Shown here piece by piece: positions 46,484 through 58,843 of a DNA stretch of 64,000 nt. Every line of letters starts with the position of its first letter. Positions within the stretch are counted from its first letter, which is position 1. The stretch is from Halichondria panicea. Its lineage: Eukaryota; Porifera; Demospongiae; Suberitida; Halichondriidae. The notes below the pieces were generated by a model. The model made no database searches, was not told the origin of the DNA, and saw only the letters and a list, made by a program, of their open reading frames with translations. The translations under genes were made by a program, and so were the position numbers. The DNA lies in contig NC_087383.1 in the NCBI RefSeq assembly GCF_963675165.1, positions 6,240,839 to 6,304,838 on the forward strand, read 5' to 3'.

Positions 46484-48416
46484 TTTGTATGCATGGGGAT
46501 CAATGGTGGCCTTTGTTGAGAGGTTGTTTTAATTGTAGTACACAAACTGTTATTTGGGACCTGAGTGCCTGGCCGTTATATATATAGCAATTGGCCTTTA
46601 TTCAGAGGTGGTTGTTAACAGAGGTTCCACTGTAATACATATATAATACAGACACTCACTTTTTCTTAAGGAGGAGGACATTGTATTCCACCAATGCCAG
46701 TGATGTCATTGCTTGGTGAAGAGATGCTCCATACAGACTTGACTTAATTCAGTATAATAGCAGTAGATACTCTGTATATAGTGTTGTTTCCTCTAGTATT
46801 CTCCAAATTCTGCCAGTGGTCTCCCAGAACATGTATTGTGATAATAACATTGTTAGGGCAGAGGTTAGGACACAGCATGTAATGTAATGCTCATGCAGTA
46901 ATAATAATGATGCAGCCTTCGAGAAGATTCGTTAGTGTTCGTGGCCGGCCACCTGATTGGCGAGTAGAAGAATCGAGAATCTTGAGAACGGCTTGATTTT
47001 GAAAAAATGTAGAGAAATCTCATGTGTCAGCTTTTTATAAGATTTTCCGCGCATGTGTTTACAGATTATTATTATTGCTGGCTAAGCAGTTTTCTGCAGA
47101 AAAGAAGGAAGGGCTGGATCGTGTACAATGCAGCAACCACATTGCATAAGCAGTCAGAGACACTTTCTCCGGTCCATGTAGTCACACACATTTTGCTATG
47201 ACCTTGTATAACCTGTTGTAGGGTTCATTGGACCTTTTTGGTAACTATAAATTCCTTTGTTTCTCTATGAGGCCACTGTTAGTTGCATTTGTTTCAGATG
47301 AGAATACTAGCTCGACCCCGATGAGGGAGGGAGGGAGGCCTTCATTACTCATTAATTATCCCATTATTATATTTTGATGACGTTATATCCTGTTTTTTTA
47401 ACTGACGACAATACATAAAAGGACGGAGTATGAAAAAAAAAATTGTTTATTTTTTTACGCATGCACTGGCTTTTTAGTGCACAATGCAACTTGCAACATG
47501 GCACAATCATGGTAAAATAATGCAATGTCAGCCAAAAAAGGACTTTGACCTCAAATAATGGCTAACTTAAATGAGGAGGTGAGCAAAACGAGGAGGGAGG
47601 TTGATCTGAAACAAGTATGCATGCAACTAACAGTGGCCTATAATTATAATGAAGTGCATCAGTTGGTTAACCCATGCAGCCATCTACATCTATATAAGTC
47701 GAGACCAGGCCGATTTTAATCGGCCTGGTCTCGAGGCTATACTATAAGCCATGCACCATCACAAATACACTGAGGTGCCTTTTCTTACTACTCAACATCC
47801 ATGCAGGTAATCTAATTCTTCATTATAGTGATAGCTTCCAAGTAACCTGCTTCCAATAATTTCACCGTCAAGCTTTGTTTGGGAACTCGGAGAGATCATC
47901 TTTGTCGTGAATTCTTGTCGGATAGATAAATATTTTGGTCACATTTTTGCTTATGTAATTAAATAGCTGGACCAGATTATGGTGCTGTTATAACACTTGC
48001 AGAGTGTGCTCTATATAGAACAATCAATAACATGATCTTGGTTTTGACATCTACACTTTATATAATACATCTTCATACAACTTTGTATATGCATGATTGT
48101 ATAAGCATTCTCAGCACATTCCTAGCTTTTGTCATTGTATAACTATTGAGTATATTAATAGTACAAGCTTTGCAGTTTGTTGAGGAACTTAGATTCTCAA
48201 AAATTGTTGAGTGTCCTGAGGTATTTCACATCCGTATCACCTTGTTTGCTTTTATCGGGACCTCATAGGTTATTTTTGGCTTTCTCCATCGAAACTTGAC
48301 ACTGTTATACTAGCTATATAATCTTATTTGTCGAGACAAAAAAAGAGGTATTAATTTTGTATTAGTTTTGTATTGCTTTGCTTTGAATTTCAGGTGCGGC
48401 AATAACTTCGATGCAG
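46484..48416. other. Gene-free intergenic stretch
   Basis: No supported exon. Holds the 36-bp palindrome at 47699, a GAGGGAGGGAGGGAGG run near 47325, and AT-rich unique sequence. Confidence 0.5.
47699..47734. repeat. Perfect 36-bp palindrome
   Basis: TCGAGACCAGGCCGATT, TT, then the exact complement. It is a minimal member of the AGCCTCGATCCCAGGCCG foldback family; 16165-16200 is a near-palindromic relative. Confidence 0.9.
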
Positions 48417-49159
48417 TATACACTCTAAAAACAGCGGTGTGCACGTCACACCAAATATCTGGCACACCACACAATTTGGTGTGACGTGCACACCTTTAGC
48501 ATGGTGTGCCAACTTTTAGATGTGCATGGCACACCATGCTGTGAATTAGGTGTGTCATTTGGTGTGGTAACCTGAAAATGGTGTGTCACTTTGGTGTGCT
48601 AACAAAACTGGTGTGCACTAACTGACGAATGGTGTGCTGGATTCACACCATTAAAGATGGTGTGTCATAATTGGTGTGCTGAATTCACACCATTAAAGAT
48701 GGTGTGTCATATATTGGTGTGCTGGATTCACACCTCTTTTGATGGTGTGCTTTCTCTGAAATGGTGTGTCATATCGGTGTGCTGGATCCATCATTAAAAA
48801 TGGTGTGCTGGATTCAGACCATCTTTTTATGATGTGCTTTTTTAATAATTATAATTGCTATAATTATACAGGTAGATTCTCAAACATAATCATCATACCC
48901 AAAATATTGCATTATGACAAACACTATAATTATTGTTTTGTACAAGATAATATATGGAGCTATGAATTGTATATGCTACATCCGAGTTCACCAACAACAA
49001 TATAGTTTCCAGAACCACTGTAGGGACATAAGATAATTATCATTATGTATGCAGCTACGATGATATAATAAATGTTTTTACGACTATTAAGATGCCAATA
49101 CATACAGACATCGAGCGACGAAACCACTACATACAGAAACACAAACACATATTCTTGTA

Positions 49160-49930
49160 CACAATCCACAAATACACCCCAGCAACGAAGTCGACTGACC
49201 AAGGCCAGTGTAACTACACAACACACCCCAGTGACGAAGTCGACCGGCCAAGGCCAAGGCCAGTGTAACTGACAACAGAGGACACGCTACAGGCACACAC
49301 ACACACCACATAGACGCACACTACAGTGTATTAAACTTATCTTGCAGGTCCATAATTACTTAAATTCAGTTTGAGCACCATAACCTGTAAGATTTGTACA
49401 ACCAAATTATAAATGTACATTTGTATTCTGTACACATAATTATTGTACGTACTGATCCACAAATACACACACACACCCCAGTGATGAAGTCGACTGACCA
49501 AGGCCAGTGTAACTGACAACTGGCGTACACAACACACCCCAGTGACGAAGTCGACCGGCCAAGGCCAGTGTAACTGACAACAGAGAACATGCTACAGGCA
49601 CACACACACACCACATAGACGCACACTACAGTGTATTAAACTTATCTTGCAGGTCCATAATAATTACTTGAATTCAGTTGAGAACCATAACCTGTAAGAT
49701 TTGTACAACCAAATTATAAATGTACATTTGTATTCTGTACACATATTGTACGTACTGATCCACAAATACACACATGCACCCCAGTGACGAAGTCGACTGA
49801 CCAAGGCCAGTGTAACTGACAACTGGTGTACACAACACACCCCAGTGACGAAGTCGACCGGCAAGGCCCGTGTAACTGACAACAGAGGATACGCTACAGA
49901 CATGCAGACACATTACACACACATTGCGTA
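49160..49930. repeat. Tandem repeat, about 300-bp period, with GTCGACTGACCAAGGCCAGTG submotif
   Basis: Three long units (starting near 49322, 49627 and 49915), each holding one or two copies of a 50-bp word CCCAGTGACGAAGTCGAC..CCAAGGCCAGTGTAACTGAC. Open frames seen on the minus strand here are repeat artefacts. Confidence 0.8.
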
Positions 49931-50329
49931 TATTAAACTTATCTTTTGGTCCATAATAAAATCCATCCATATCCATAGGCGCGCGCTAGAATTGAACATG
50001 AGCTTTACCATGTACCACGAGGCAGCACTGGTACCAGTGGGCGGGGCTAGTTGCGCATGCGCATTAAAAATATTTATGTGTGAAACCATGTGTCTTGTAC
50101 TAGCTGACTGGCTCTAGCTAGCTAGCTAGCTACTGCACTGACTGTACGTACGTCCTGGCTGAATCCTACTATTTTATTTATGGCTCTGCTTACTACCCCA
50201 AATAACTATCTGGGACACATACAGACTTTGTGAGGTAAGCTAGTTCCGTTAGAAATTCATAGTGATTCGAATTGATGTCTACCTTCGTGTGGGATCTTCA
50301 TAAGAATATGATTATTAATAACCCAAATG

Positions 50330-51135
50330 TTATCTGTTTGTCCCAATTGCAACGTGCCTTTCAGCTCTTGTATACAGGAGTTTCTGTAAATGTGTGTGTT
50401 TATACTTCCGGCAATTTACTCTTGTAGGGGAGATCTTCAAGCTTAGCCTGTGCCTGCATTCTATACTGACTGTCGAACTGGTAGGATCCTCAATGGCTAA
50501 TTGTAACAAGAAAACCCTATAGGACACATTCTGTACGTTGATACAGTTACTGCTCTATACGGTACGGTATAGAGATGGGTGGTGTCGTGTGGATAACACT
50601 ATCAAGTATAGGTATTTCATGCAACGTGCTTTTTAGTTCTTGTATACAGAATATCGGGAGGTTCTGTAAATTATTGTGTGTGTTTATATAGTTATGTCAG
50701 TGTATGTGTGATCCTTCCAGCAATTTACTTGTATACTCTTGTAGGGGGATCTACAGACGTGACACAAGGAACCCTGTGCACTTATAATACATAGCTAACT
50801 CGATATACTGACTGGAGGATCCTACTATCTCAATGGCTACCAAGAAACCCTATATATACATTCTGTAAGTTCCTTTACTGTTACAGTGTGGATCTGAGAA
50901 GTGTGTTATCTGTTTGTCCCCACCAGCAACTATAAATATTATAATTATATATATAATAGGTTCTGTGTTTATATAATTATGTCATTGTATGTGGATCCTA
51001 TATACTTGTCAACTCTTGTATTATATAGGGGGGATTTTCAGTCGTGAAACACAAGGAGGAACCCTGTGCATTTGTAGCTGACTGCATTCTACTACTGACT
51101 GCTTAACTGGATCCTATCTCAATGGCTACTAAGTT
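50330..51135 (+). repeat. Imperfect tandem units carrying an ATGGCTA frame
   Basis: Three to four units of 220-280 bp share CTTGTATACAG, GTGTGTTTATA, CAATTTACTxTTGTAGGGG and TCCTATCTCAATGGCTA. In the middle unit the ATG reads MATKKPYIYIL before a GTAAGT donor; the others are broken. They may be duplicated first exons or promoters of the captured gene. Confidence 0.5.
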
Positions 51136-51690
51136 TTAACTTCGTAAGTTATAATAATAATTATAATCCTTTACAGTTTCAGTTAAAATTCATCCAATAG
51201 GGATAATGTTGTATTGGATCTAATCTATGCTGCATATAACACTCCATATCAAATCAAGTAAGTATTTATACATTTATCTGTTTGTTTATCTGTTTGTTCA
51301 CATGTCTTGTATACTAGGAAGGAGATGTATATATTTATACTTTGGTGCGCAAGTGCATAATTATAGACTGCTACAGCTGCTCAATGTAAGTTTTCATTCG
51401 TGGATTTGCAAAAATAATATTGCTTGCATATATATATACGTATAGGGGATGTGCGCTTGTGTGTCAATGGATAGTCGGTCATAATTACGATCTATGTATA
51501 ATTAATCTAAATGCTTGCCTTTTGTCACTCATGTTTTGTTTTTTACAATGCAGGTAACAAAAGCGCCCTAAAAAGATACTGGTTTAGTGAAACAGGACAC
51601 AAGTACGTTAATATATATGGTGTTGTTGCATTGTATACGTTTTCGTGAATTTGTCGAAGTCAGCTCAGCTTTTTAGTTATGTTATGACAG

Positions 51691-52098
51691 GAGGTGGTCC
51701 AGGCTCCTTAAGACACGGAGGAGTGAAATTGAGGGAACTTACAGCTGTCTGAGGGAGACTCTCAACAAGTACAGCGTCTTCACTGGGAGAAACCCTTTGG
51801 TGAGTGGAATTCATATCTCGAATATTAATAATAGTTCATTCATGTGTATAATTATGTGTATAATTATGTCTACATTATTTGGTCCCCTGCATGCAGGACC
51901 TAGCGGGTGTGGCTAGGTTGATCTCTCTGTACCTCCTGCTACAGATGATACAGGTTTGTATGTTTGCAATTACAAGTTGTGACTTCATGGTTCATCACCA
52001 CATGCAGGAAAAGATTTTTAGAAAAAGTGAAGAATGCAATCACTGCTGACTGGTACAGTTTGGCAATACAGCTGGATATCGACTACAAAACTAGAAAG
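51691..52098 (+). pseudogene. Death-domain/ROCO-like gene fragment inside the element
   Basis: Three exon-like segments. 51691-51799 ends RETLNKYSVFTGRNPL before GTGAGT. 51897-51953 reads DLAGVARLISLYLLLQMIQ before GTTTGT. 52008-52098 reads FLEKVKNAITADWYSLAIQL and DIDYKTRK before GTAGGA. The first junction copies the exon 5/6 junction of the ROCO genes (LSVFAGRNPL/ELAGVA), same residues and same phase 0. The third resembles the first two helices of a death domain. Phase breaks between the second and third exons, and a following death-domain-like piece (NKSALSLVKQDMHKYV, about 52165) lies in a shifted frame, so it is probably non-functional. Confidence 0.6.
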
Positions 52099-52869
52099 GT
52101 AGGAAATCTCATCTAAATGCTTGCATGTATCTTTTGTAACTCATGTTTTGTTTTTTACAACGCAGGTAACAAAAGCGCCCTAAGTTTAGTGAAACAGGAC
52201 ATGCACAAGTACGTTAATATTATGGTGTTGTTGCATTGTATACGTTTTCGTGAATTTATCGAGGTCAGCTCAGCTTTTTATAGTTATGTGTTTTTCAAAG
52301 TTGTGATCGTATGTTGGTCGCCATGTTCTGTGGCAAACAATAATATTATTACATAATTTTATAGTCGTACAAAATTAAATGTTTACGTATTTGACATGCA
52401 GAATCAAGTACAACTGAACACTCGTAGAGATGAAGTCTTGGTGATGAATAAACACAAAACAATATACCCGTGAAGAAAACAGAAATGAAGTCCTTGTGTT
52501 TAAGAAACAGAACAGACTCCTGAAGAAAACAGAAATGATTCAAGTTCTTGTGATGAAGAAACAGAACAGGCAATATACTCCTGAAGAAAACAGAAATGCA
52601 AAGTCCTTGTGATGAAGAAATAGCAGAACTGAGAAACAGAACAAACATGTATGACATTATAGAATAGTTTACTTTTATTATTCTTTTTGTACAATTTTGG
52701 CCTGTTTTTGGCAGTGTGCAATTCACACCAGTACTGAAATAGCACACTAATTTAGGTGTGACCCTCACACCGTTAATAATCTAGCACACCAATTTAAGTG
52801 TGACAGTCACACCAAAACTGGTGTGTGTATTGGGACAAATGTGGCACACCAACGTTTTTAGAGTGTATA

Positions 52870-54478
52870 CTCTTGGTTTGAACACAGTTTAGAGAATCCT
52901 TTTACGTCACTGTTTGCTCTTATAATTATATAGACTATAGCTAGTACTCGCGTTCCAGAAGTTTGAGTTGCACTGAGTGCATGCAATATTGTAGTGTGTA
53001 AAGAACGCTGGATGGTTATCGGGCTTTTCCTGTTTAACTTGTAACGTCCATGTGGTAGTGGCCGGCCCGGTGACCTGAGATAATTATGTTCGTTGGCGAT
53101 CCTATAGTTGTAGAAACTGGTAACATAAATGTATTAGCTACATACTTGAAGACTCTTATATACCTACTTATTTTTTCATTCCGATTCGGAACGTTATATC
53201 TCATGGTTTTGCATGGGCTATCGTCAATTGCTCAGCTGTTAGCAATTGTTCTTTCACATTGCTCTCACATTCAACAGTTACAATGTCTATACGGGAATTT
53301 GTTCTTTTAAAAGCACTTTGGACTCTACTTCGGCATGCACGAGCATGTATAATGGGTTTCCTGTAATAAGCATAACTGCTATTTGCATAACAGGTTTGCG
53401 AGAAAATAAAATGATGTGTAATGTACCACTCAGCATTATCATGGGAAATAGAAGTTATGCATACCTGATCTGACTGTATGAATGATGCTGATATCAATTT
53501 CAGTTGTGCATAATTATACTCAGACATTAACAAGCTAGTTGGTAGCTGATAAGTTAAAATTTTGAAATGCCCATGGCTAGTATTCTACAGATATAATAGT
53601 TGTTATACAAATCATCATAAGCAGGTCTTTATGCAATGGACAACCATGCACGGGAATGAGTTGTCAGGACGGATTGTCACTACATATATTATATAGTGCC
53701 AGTACAGAACTTTAACAATAATACTGTGCAAATAGTGTGCTACAAGGAGAAGGGGGAGCCCCAAGGCTGTCAGCCTGATGATATATTTTCTTTTTCTTAT
53801 TATTCTCTTTCAAATTTTACTACATAGCGGTGGTGTTCAGTCTGTCAATTATCAGTGATGATTTTGAAATTATCATTTTGTAGCTATTATCGAACCCGAT
53901 TCGTACTTATTATCATAATTATGCATGTGCTATTAATTAACGTGTGCCTGGCCAATTGTGGATTCGATCTAACATGCAGTGGTAATATCGGGATCTTTAA
54001 ATCACACAAAAGAGTATAATTATAGCCTCGATCCCTATAGTTGTTCACCTATTATAACCATTATAAGAGCGAAAACTCGGCCTGGGATCGAGGCTACAAT
54101 GTGCTGGGCTTAATAATTATAAAGACATCAAAAATATATTTGTATAGTTGTATACTGCATGATATAGCATTACCTGAGGTATAGCCTCTTTCTCAGCCTC
54201 GTTATCTCTATTTCAACATTGTTATAAATCGGCCAGGGACCACATTACAGAAAGTCCTCTATAATAATTATATTTAGTGCCGAAAGATAAAGTACTCCTC
54301 CATGCATGCCATGCCTAGTGGCTATAGTGCTTATACAGTACATATCTTGTAATAACTAATAATAAGATGTGAGAATATAATTTATATAGGTCGACCAGAC
54401 TCTGATCAAGAGGGTCAAATTATGCTAATTATTATATACAATGTGCTGCCAACATTTCAGTACTCATCTCTCGTGTAG
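52870..54478. other. Gene-free stretch with one foldback
   Basis: Contains the foldback 54024-54096 (AGCCTCGATCCC and GGGATCGAGGCT about 50 bp apart). Short open frames at about 53100-53530 overlap on both strands and have no splice context or recognisable motif. Confidence 0.5.
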
Positions 54479-54814
54479 ATGAACTGGCCAACCCTTTAAA
54501 TGGTTTCAGTCTGGACCACCGTGAGAAGCAGTTGTCAGCTGGTACGTGTGAGTGTAGTGGTTAGTATCATTGTGTGTTGTGTTAGAACTCAAAATGTTAG
54601 TGATGCATCATATGAGGTCCGCAATAATTATACTAAGGTGGCTTGGCTATAATTATATAATGTTTCTTCTTGCATAATAAATTATTCATATTTTACAGTG
54701 GCCCTGAGGTAGTATACCGTACACACATAGTATAGGCTCGTCGTTTTATGGTGTAAATGTTCTGTCAACTATGTTATCGGATTCTCTTATTATTCCTGCA
54801 GCTCTATAGACTGA
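54479..54814 (+). CDS. Possible terminal exons of an unidentified gene
   Basis: Exon 54479-54541 (DELANPLNGFSLDHREKQLS), a 10-nt micro-exon 54699-54708 and 54802-54814 join in consistent phase (1, then 2) and end VALSSID and TGA. Signals are GTAG/GTACGT, TTTTACAG/GTAGTA and CTGCAG. They could be the 3' end of the gene whose death-domain exons lie at 51.7-52.1 kb. A micro-exon makes this model fragile. Confidence 0.3.
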
Positions 54815-55149
54815 CTGTGTGGAGGTGTCACGGAGAGTGAGTGCAGAGGTGGCTGAATTGAACTTTCAGCTAAAAAAACACTCATCAATTCACAACATCG
54901 ATATATAAGCTATAATTATAGCTACGTAAAATAGCCTATCAAACACTTGTACTTAATTCTGCATTGAAACATGACTTGTATAGAGAGGTATTACGTTGTC
55001 CCTATATAGCTTTATTGGAGGTTACACTACACTTGGCCTGGCTACAGGCAGTACTGTGTATACTGAATAACCCATGCATGCATATATACATTCAAGCGCT
55101 GGTCTGAAAGATATACCACTCACTGCATGCATGGATATAAGTTATGACT

Positions 55150-55400
55150 TGGTGCGCATGAGCAAGCGAGTTATATAATTATATGGACGGTATAGTGTTT
55201 GTTGCTCAAGGATCAATGAAGTGCGTGTATAAGAGTTTCTATATAGGATAGTCATGGATTGAAATTTGTGGATTTACAAAATAAAATAATTATGCTTGCA
55301 AATAATTATGCCTTACATAATTATGTACTATTCAGTGCATGCAGCCTTTTCAGAACGAACTGTGTGTAGCAAAACTTGTCCATGCATGGAGTCTATAATA
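55150..55400. repeat. Copy of the GCGCATGAGCAAGCGAG repeat
   Basis: Same word order as 11775-12030 (CTCAAGGATCAATGAAGTGC, GATTTACAAAATAA, CAGCCTTTTCAGAA). It ends beside the TTAA element. Confidence 0.6.
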
Positions 55401-55411
55401 ATTATACTTAA

Positions 55412-57193
55412 ACGAGCATGCTGACTATAAAAAGGCGTGCCCAGGACAGCTCCGACCGGATGCAACGGGAAAATGGCGAAAATGAAAAAATGAATTTGCT
55501 TGAGTCTTGCAAAAAGACACCCTTGACTGTATAATGCACATTCTTTACATTCTTACAGTCTCCTTTTGATACGCCTTCTTCCGCGCTCTCACGAGATAGT
55601 AGACATGACATAAACTAAAAACAAAAAATGGCTGTCAAAGTTTATTTTCAAGAAGTGTTCTCAACCTCAGAAGAAGCCTACTGGGGTTCCACAGGAGCTT
55701 TGGTTCGAGACTGAAGATACCAAGCAGATCTTTGTTGATAGAATTGACAGTGCTAAGCGTTTAATTTTCTTGCTGCCAGAGGTTCATTGGCCATGGAAAA
55801 ACATGAAGATTTGGCAAACTGATGTTGTTGTTGAAGAAGGTAAGTAGTCTAGTCTATAGTATAAAATTAAGTAGTATAATACAGTAATGTGACTTTATCA
55901 ACCTGCAAGTGCTTTTTAACATTAACATTTCATTTTACATGGATAAAGTAACAAAGTGAAGTGCTGAAAGTCTGGGACAGGGAACACCTAGTGGGTTCGG
56001 GTATCGTCCAAGTACCTCCTGAAGAACGAAAATTGATTGTACTAGTATTGTAAATTTAAAATATCGCACAAACAGCAGCTGGGTGTTGTGGCTGTGGTGA
56101 AGGGTGACTAGTGACAAAATGGACGAGTGTTTTTTCCGTTCAATTACTAGTGGGTCATCATGCTCATAGCCACCATGACATTTGTATAATAACCTTCATA
56201 CATAGAGTCATTATTATTAATAACGTTCATCTTTTCTCAGGTCGCTTTGAAGGACTACCCTCGCTTGTTGAAAGTCTTCCTGGCATCAAACCTATGTATA
56301 TAGAAAATGTAAGTCTTACTACTGTATCAATTGCAAGCAATAATTATATCGTTACCTCTCTGGCCTCTTTTCTGGAGGAAGACTCACCGGCTAGGGGTTG
56401 GTAGTTCTATTATTCATTCCCACGTTATTCCTCCAAAGTATAACATAGACCACATCCCATGTACTCGCAACTTCCATCAGGCCTACAGATGTTTATACTA
56501 CTGACTCGACTGACCTGTATTTCTAAACCTGCCTATTATTCTCACTAATGTGCCCATGATACCAGCATAATTCTTCCCCAAAAATTATGCTCAAAATTAT
56601 GCCAGCACTACCAACCCCTACCCGGGAGAGCTCTCACTTGTTTGCACCCCACTCTACAACTCTAAATGATAGCAAAGATTTGTTTGATATACTGACATTA
56701 ATTAATGCTGATATAAATTCTTTTTCAGAATCAATTTCGTCAACTTTCTACAATGCACAATGGCGTAGTCTCAAGTCTCAATGCCGTCTATTTATATGCA
56801 AGAAAGCAAGGAAAACTCTTTGGAAGAGTTCACTGGAGTAATGCTCACTGTAGCTAACCTGGAGCTGAATAGACATAGCCTTTTACTGTACTCTAAGCAT
56901 TATTTATTTGTCAGCCATAATCATAAATTTTATTTTTTTCTTTTTGATTCTGGTAAAGAAGAAAACCCACCAGGAATGTATTCCCTTCCCTTCTGTGTAT
57001 TTTTTTTTAGTGTTCACGGTGTGTATGAATGGGTTCTGAGCGCTTTTGCGCAAGAGAAAAAAACAGCTCGTTACTAAGGCTTGAATGAAATTTTCGGGGT
57101 CAAAGGTCGCGTCCTGGGCAGCTCTTTTTATACTCAAAACTCGCTCCGGGATCCGGAAGTGGCTAATCCGGTAATTAAAGCCAACATGCTCGT
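55412..57193 (+). mobile_element. TTAA-flanked 1.78-kb transposon with a spliced ORF
   Basis: TTAA at 55408-55411 and 57194-57197. Inverted ends begin ACGAGCATGCTG/ACGAGCATGTTG and resume as TATAAAAAG..GCCCAGGAC (about 55424-55445 and 57107-57130). Different end from both piggyBac-like families here. TTAA targeting is known for piggyBac and Kolobok elements; the encoded protein fits neither that I recognise. Confidence 0.72.
55449..56857 (+). CDS. Unrecognised protein encoded by the 55.4-57.2 kb TTAA element
   Basis: 5' part: MQRENGENEKMNLLESCKKT up to about 55530, then SPFDTPSSALSRDSRHDIN after a TTACAG acceptor (from about 55560). Next, in a frame shifted by one, KKPTGVPQELWFETEDTKQI, FVDRIDSAKRLIFLLPEVHW, PWKNMKIWQTDVVVEE to 55839. 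Exon 56241-56308 (RFEGLPSLVESLPGIKPMYI) joins in phase 1 and exon 56729-56857 (NQFRQLSTMHNGVVSSLNAV, then KQGKLFGRVHWSNAH) in phase 0, ending TAA. The last three joins are clean; the early frame change near 55620 means a damaged copy or a missed intron. No transposase motif was identified. Confidence 0.5.
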
Positions 57194-57197
57194 TTAA

Positions 57198-58480
57198 TAA
57201 TTAGCACTATAATTATATAGAATGCTATAATAGCTATAATTATTGGTATAATAGGTATAATTATATATATATAGCTGCACTAATCGAAGAGAGCTGAAAC
57301 GCTCCGATCCAACTGATGCAGCATGCCATTAATTTTGCATTCTTTTCAGCAACAACCATGCATGCATTCCTACCCTTTAATTTGAGTTTCCCTGCATGTG
57401 ATTCTGCCTGATCGACAGCTGTCTGTATATAATAATTATAGTAATGTTTGACATAATTATCCTCATGCAGATCAGATCGAGGCATAAGCAGCCGTGATGT
57501 TTTAATAGATTATCGTTAATTACCAACTTTTCATTTAATAGTCGGAACAATCACTTTTGATGTAAAACTTTTGCAAAAAACATATAACTGTAAATCTAAA
57601 TAAAAGAAAAAGCTAAGTTATAGAGGGTGTAGCATAATTATAATTATAATTATACGTATAATAAAGTGTTCAGCATCAGCATTATAATAGTTAACTGTCA
57701 ATCTAAATGAAAGAGCTAAGCTATAGGGTATAGCATACGTATAATAATTATTGTTAGTGTTCAGCATTAGATCATTGATAGTTAGAACTGCTCCATCTCC
57801 ATCATCATGACTGTGTGCATGGGAGAACTCAGTTAGTGAATACAACTGCATGTGTGTAATGATTATATGACTGCATGTTAACCGCAGGACGATACAAGGT
57901 GAACTTTATGAACCAGTACAATAATTATTAGCTAGATAATTACCGTATTTATCGGACACTTCTAATTACCCCAGACATTCTTTTGGGCAATTTTCGTTGT
58001 TCTAATACAACGGACACTCCAGTGCTTTAATATTACCGACAATTACTTGAAAAGTTGAGTTTCATTCATAGACGGCAAGTAAGACTTAGAGTACTGCAGT
58101 TAGATAGCTTTGAGAGCTAGTTTTAGATAGCTATAGTGCAACTATTCAGTCGCACATGCACTGTTCTAATAAACTTAGCTAGCTCGCATGCAGCTGCTTG
58201 CTTGTTCTAATTAATTATTCCAGACACTTTGCATGCTCTATAAAAATCTGTTCCAATTATACCCGGACAATTTCCAAAATAATTATTTTTTGCTGTCTGA
58301 TAAATTAGAAGATATAAGGTATAGGACTCAGGTATAGTATAATTATAATGGACATCTATATAGCTACATAATTTAGCTGGCAAAACTAAACCCAAAAATT
58401 AATAAGCATTGTAATTTCAAAAATGCACAATGCACATGAATTAATGTATTAATAATTATGGCATGATAATTATACTTAAA
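57198..58480. other. Gene-free AT-rich stretch downstream of ROCO copy 2
   Basis: Contains a local direct repeat (AAATAAAAGAAAAAGCTAAG near 57600 and AATGAAAGAGCTAAGCTATA near 57705) and dense ATAATTAT words. It may contain the 3' exon or UTR of ROCO copy 2, but I could not place it. Confidence 0.45.
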
Positions 58481-58493
58481 AGTGTGTACTTAC

Positions 58494-58843
58494 ATTCTGA
58501 GTCAAGTACTGACAGACTTGAGCAGCTACTTCAGTTCTATTCAGCCTCAGTAGCAGCTCCAACAGTGCTCTGAATGTGGCCTTGAAAGAGTAGAGATGTT
58601 TCCATATTGACAAGCACCTGGTCATGGCAGTCTGAGCATCGTATTGAAGGAGGGTAGTTCTCACAGTAGTTTGATCAGCGGCACTCAGACCCATTGCTTG
58701 AGAGTAGAGCTCCACACTGTCGAAATAGGCAGCTATGACTGGGACTTCGTTATCAGGGATCTCTCTATCAAGTTGGGCGGTATCGACATGGTACTTGTCC
58801 ATCAACTCTTGAAGACCAACTCCTCCCTCATCAGAGGCTGTGC
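58494..58843 (-). CDS. Death-domain exon of ROCO gene copy 2
   Basis: A 350-nt exon after a TCCTTGTAG acceptor. It encodes GLQELMDKYHVDTAQLDREI, then VIAAYFDSVELYSQAMGLSA, AMTRCLSIWKHLYSFKATF, and a closing helix LLLRLNRTEVAAQVCQYL. The fold signature is that of a death domain. It aligns along its whole length with 5075-5416 but with many substitutions. Confidence 0.8.

Larger units (their letters stand above)
48421..52865. mobile_element. 4.4-kb element with CACTCTAAAAAC ends and captured death-domain exons
   Basis: Inverted ends CACTCTAAAAAC are flanked by TATA at 48417-48420 and 52866-52869. Arrays of GGTGTGC/GCACACC words occupy the outer 150-400 bp on both sides (48436-48840 and 52718-52855). 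Inside are tandem repeats (49160-49930 and 50330-51135), a duplicated 140-bp block (51548 and 52152) and ROCO/death-domain-like exons on the plus strand. The CAC start and possible 4-bp target duplication would suit CACTA/Chapaev-type elements, but no transposase was found and TA target duplication is also possible. Confidence 0.7.

Noticed and set aside
49160-49930. Regularly repeated 50-bp words suggesting a CRISPR-like array
   Set aside because: Units are a few hundred bp with variable spacing, inside a eukaryotic transposon-like element; no cas genes.
49072-49976. Several overlapping minus-strand frames with SVTLALVSRLRHWG-type repeats
   Set aside because: They are translations of a non-coding tandem repeat in multiple frames, with no splice or start context.
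55408-55611. Minus-strand frame MSCLLSRESAEEG..
   Set aside because: Antisense to the better supported 5' exons of the TTAA element ORF and runs into its terminal repeat.
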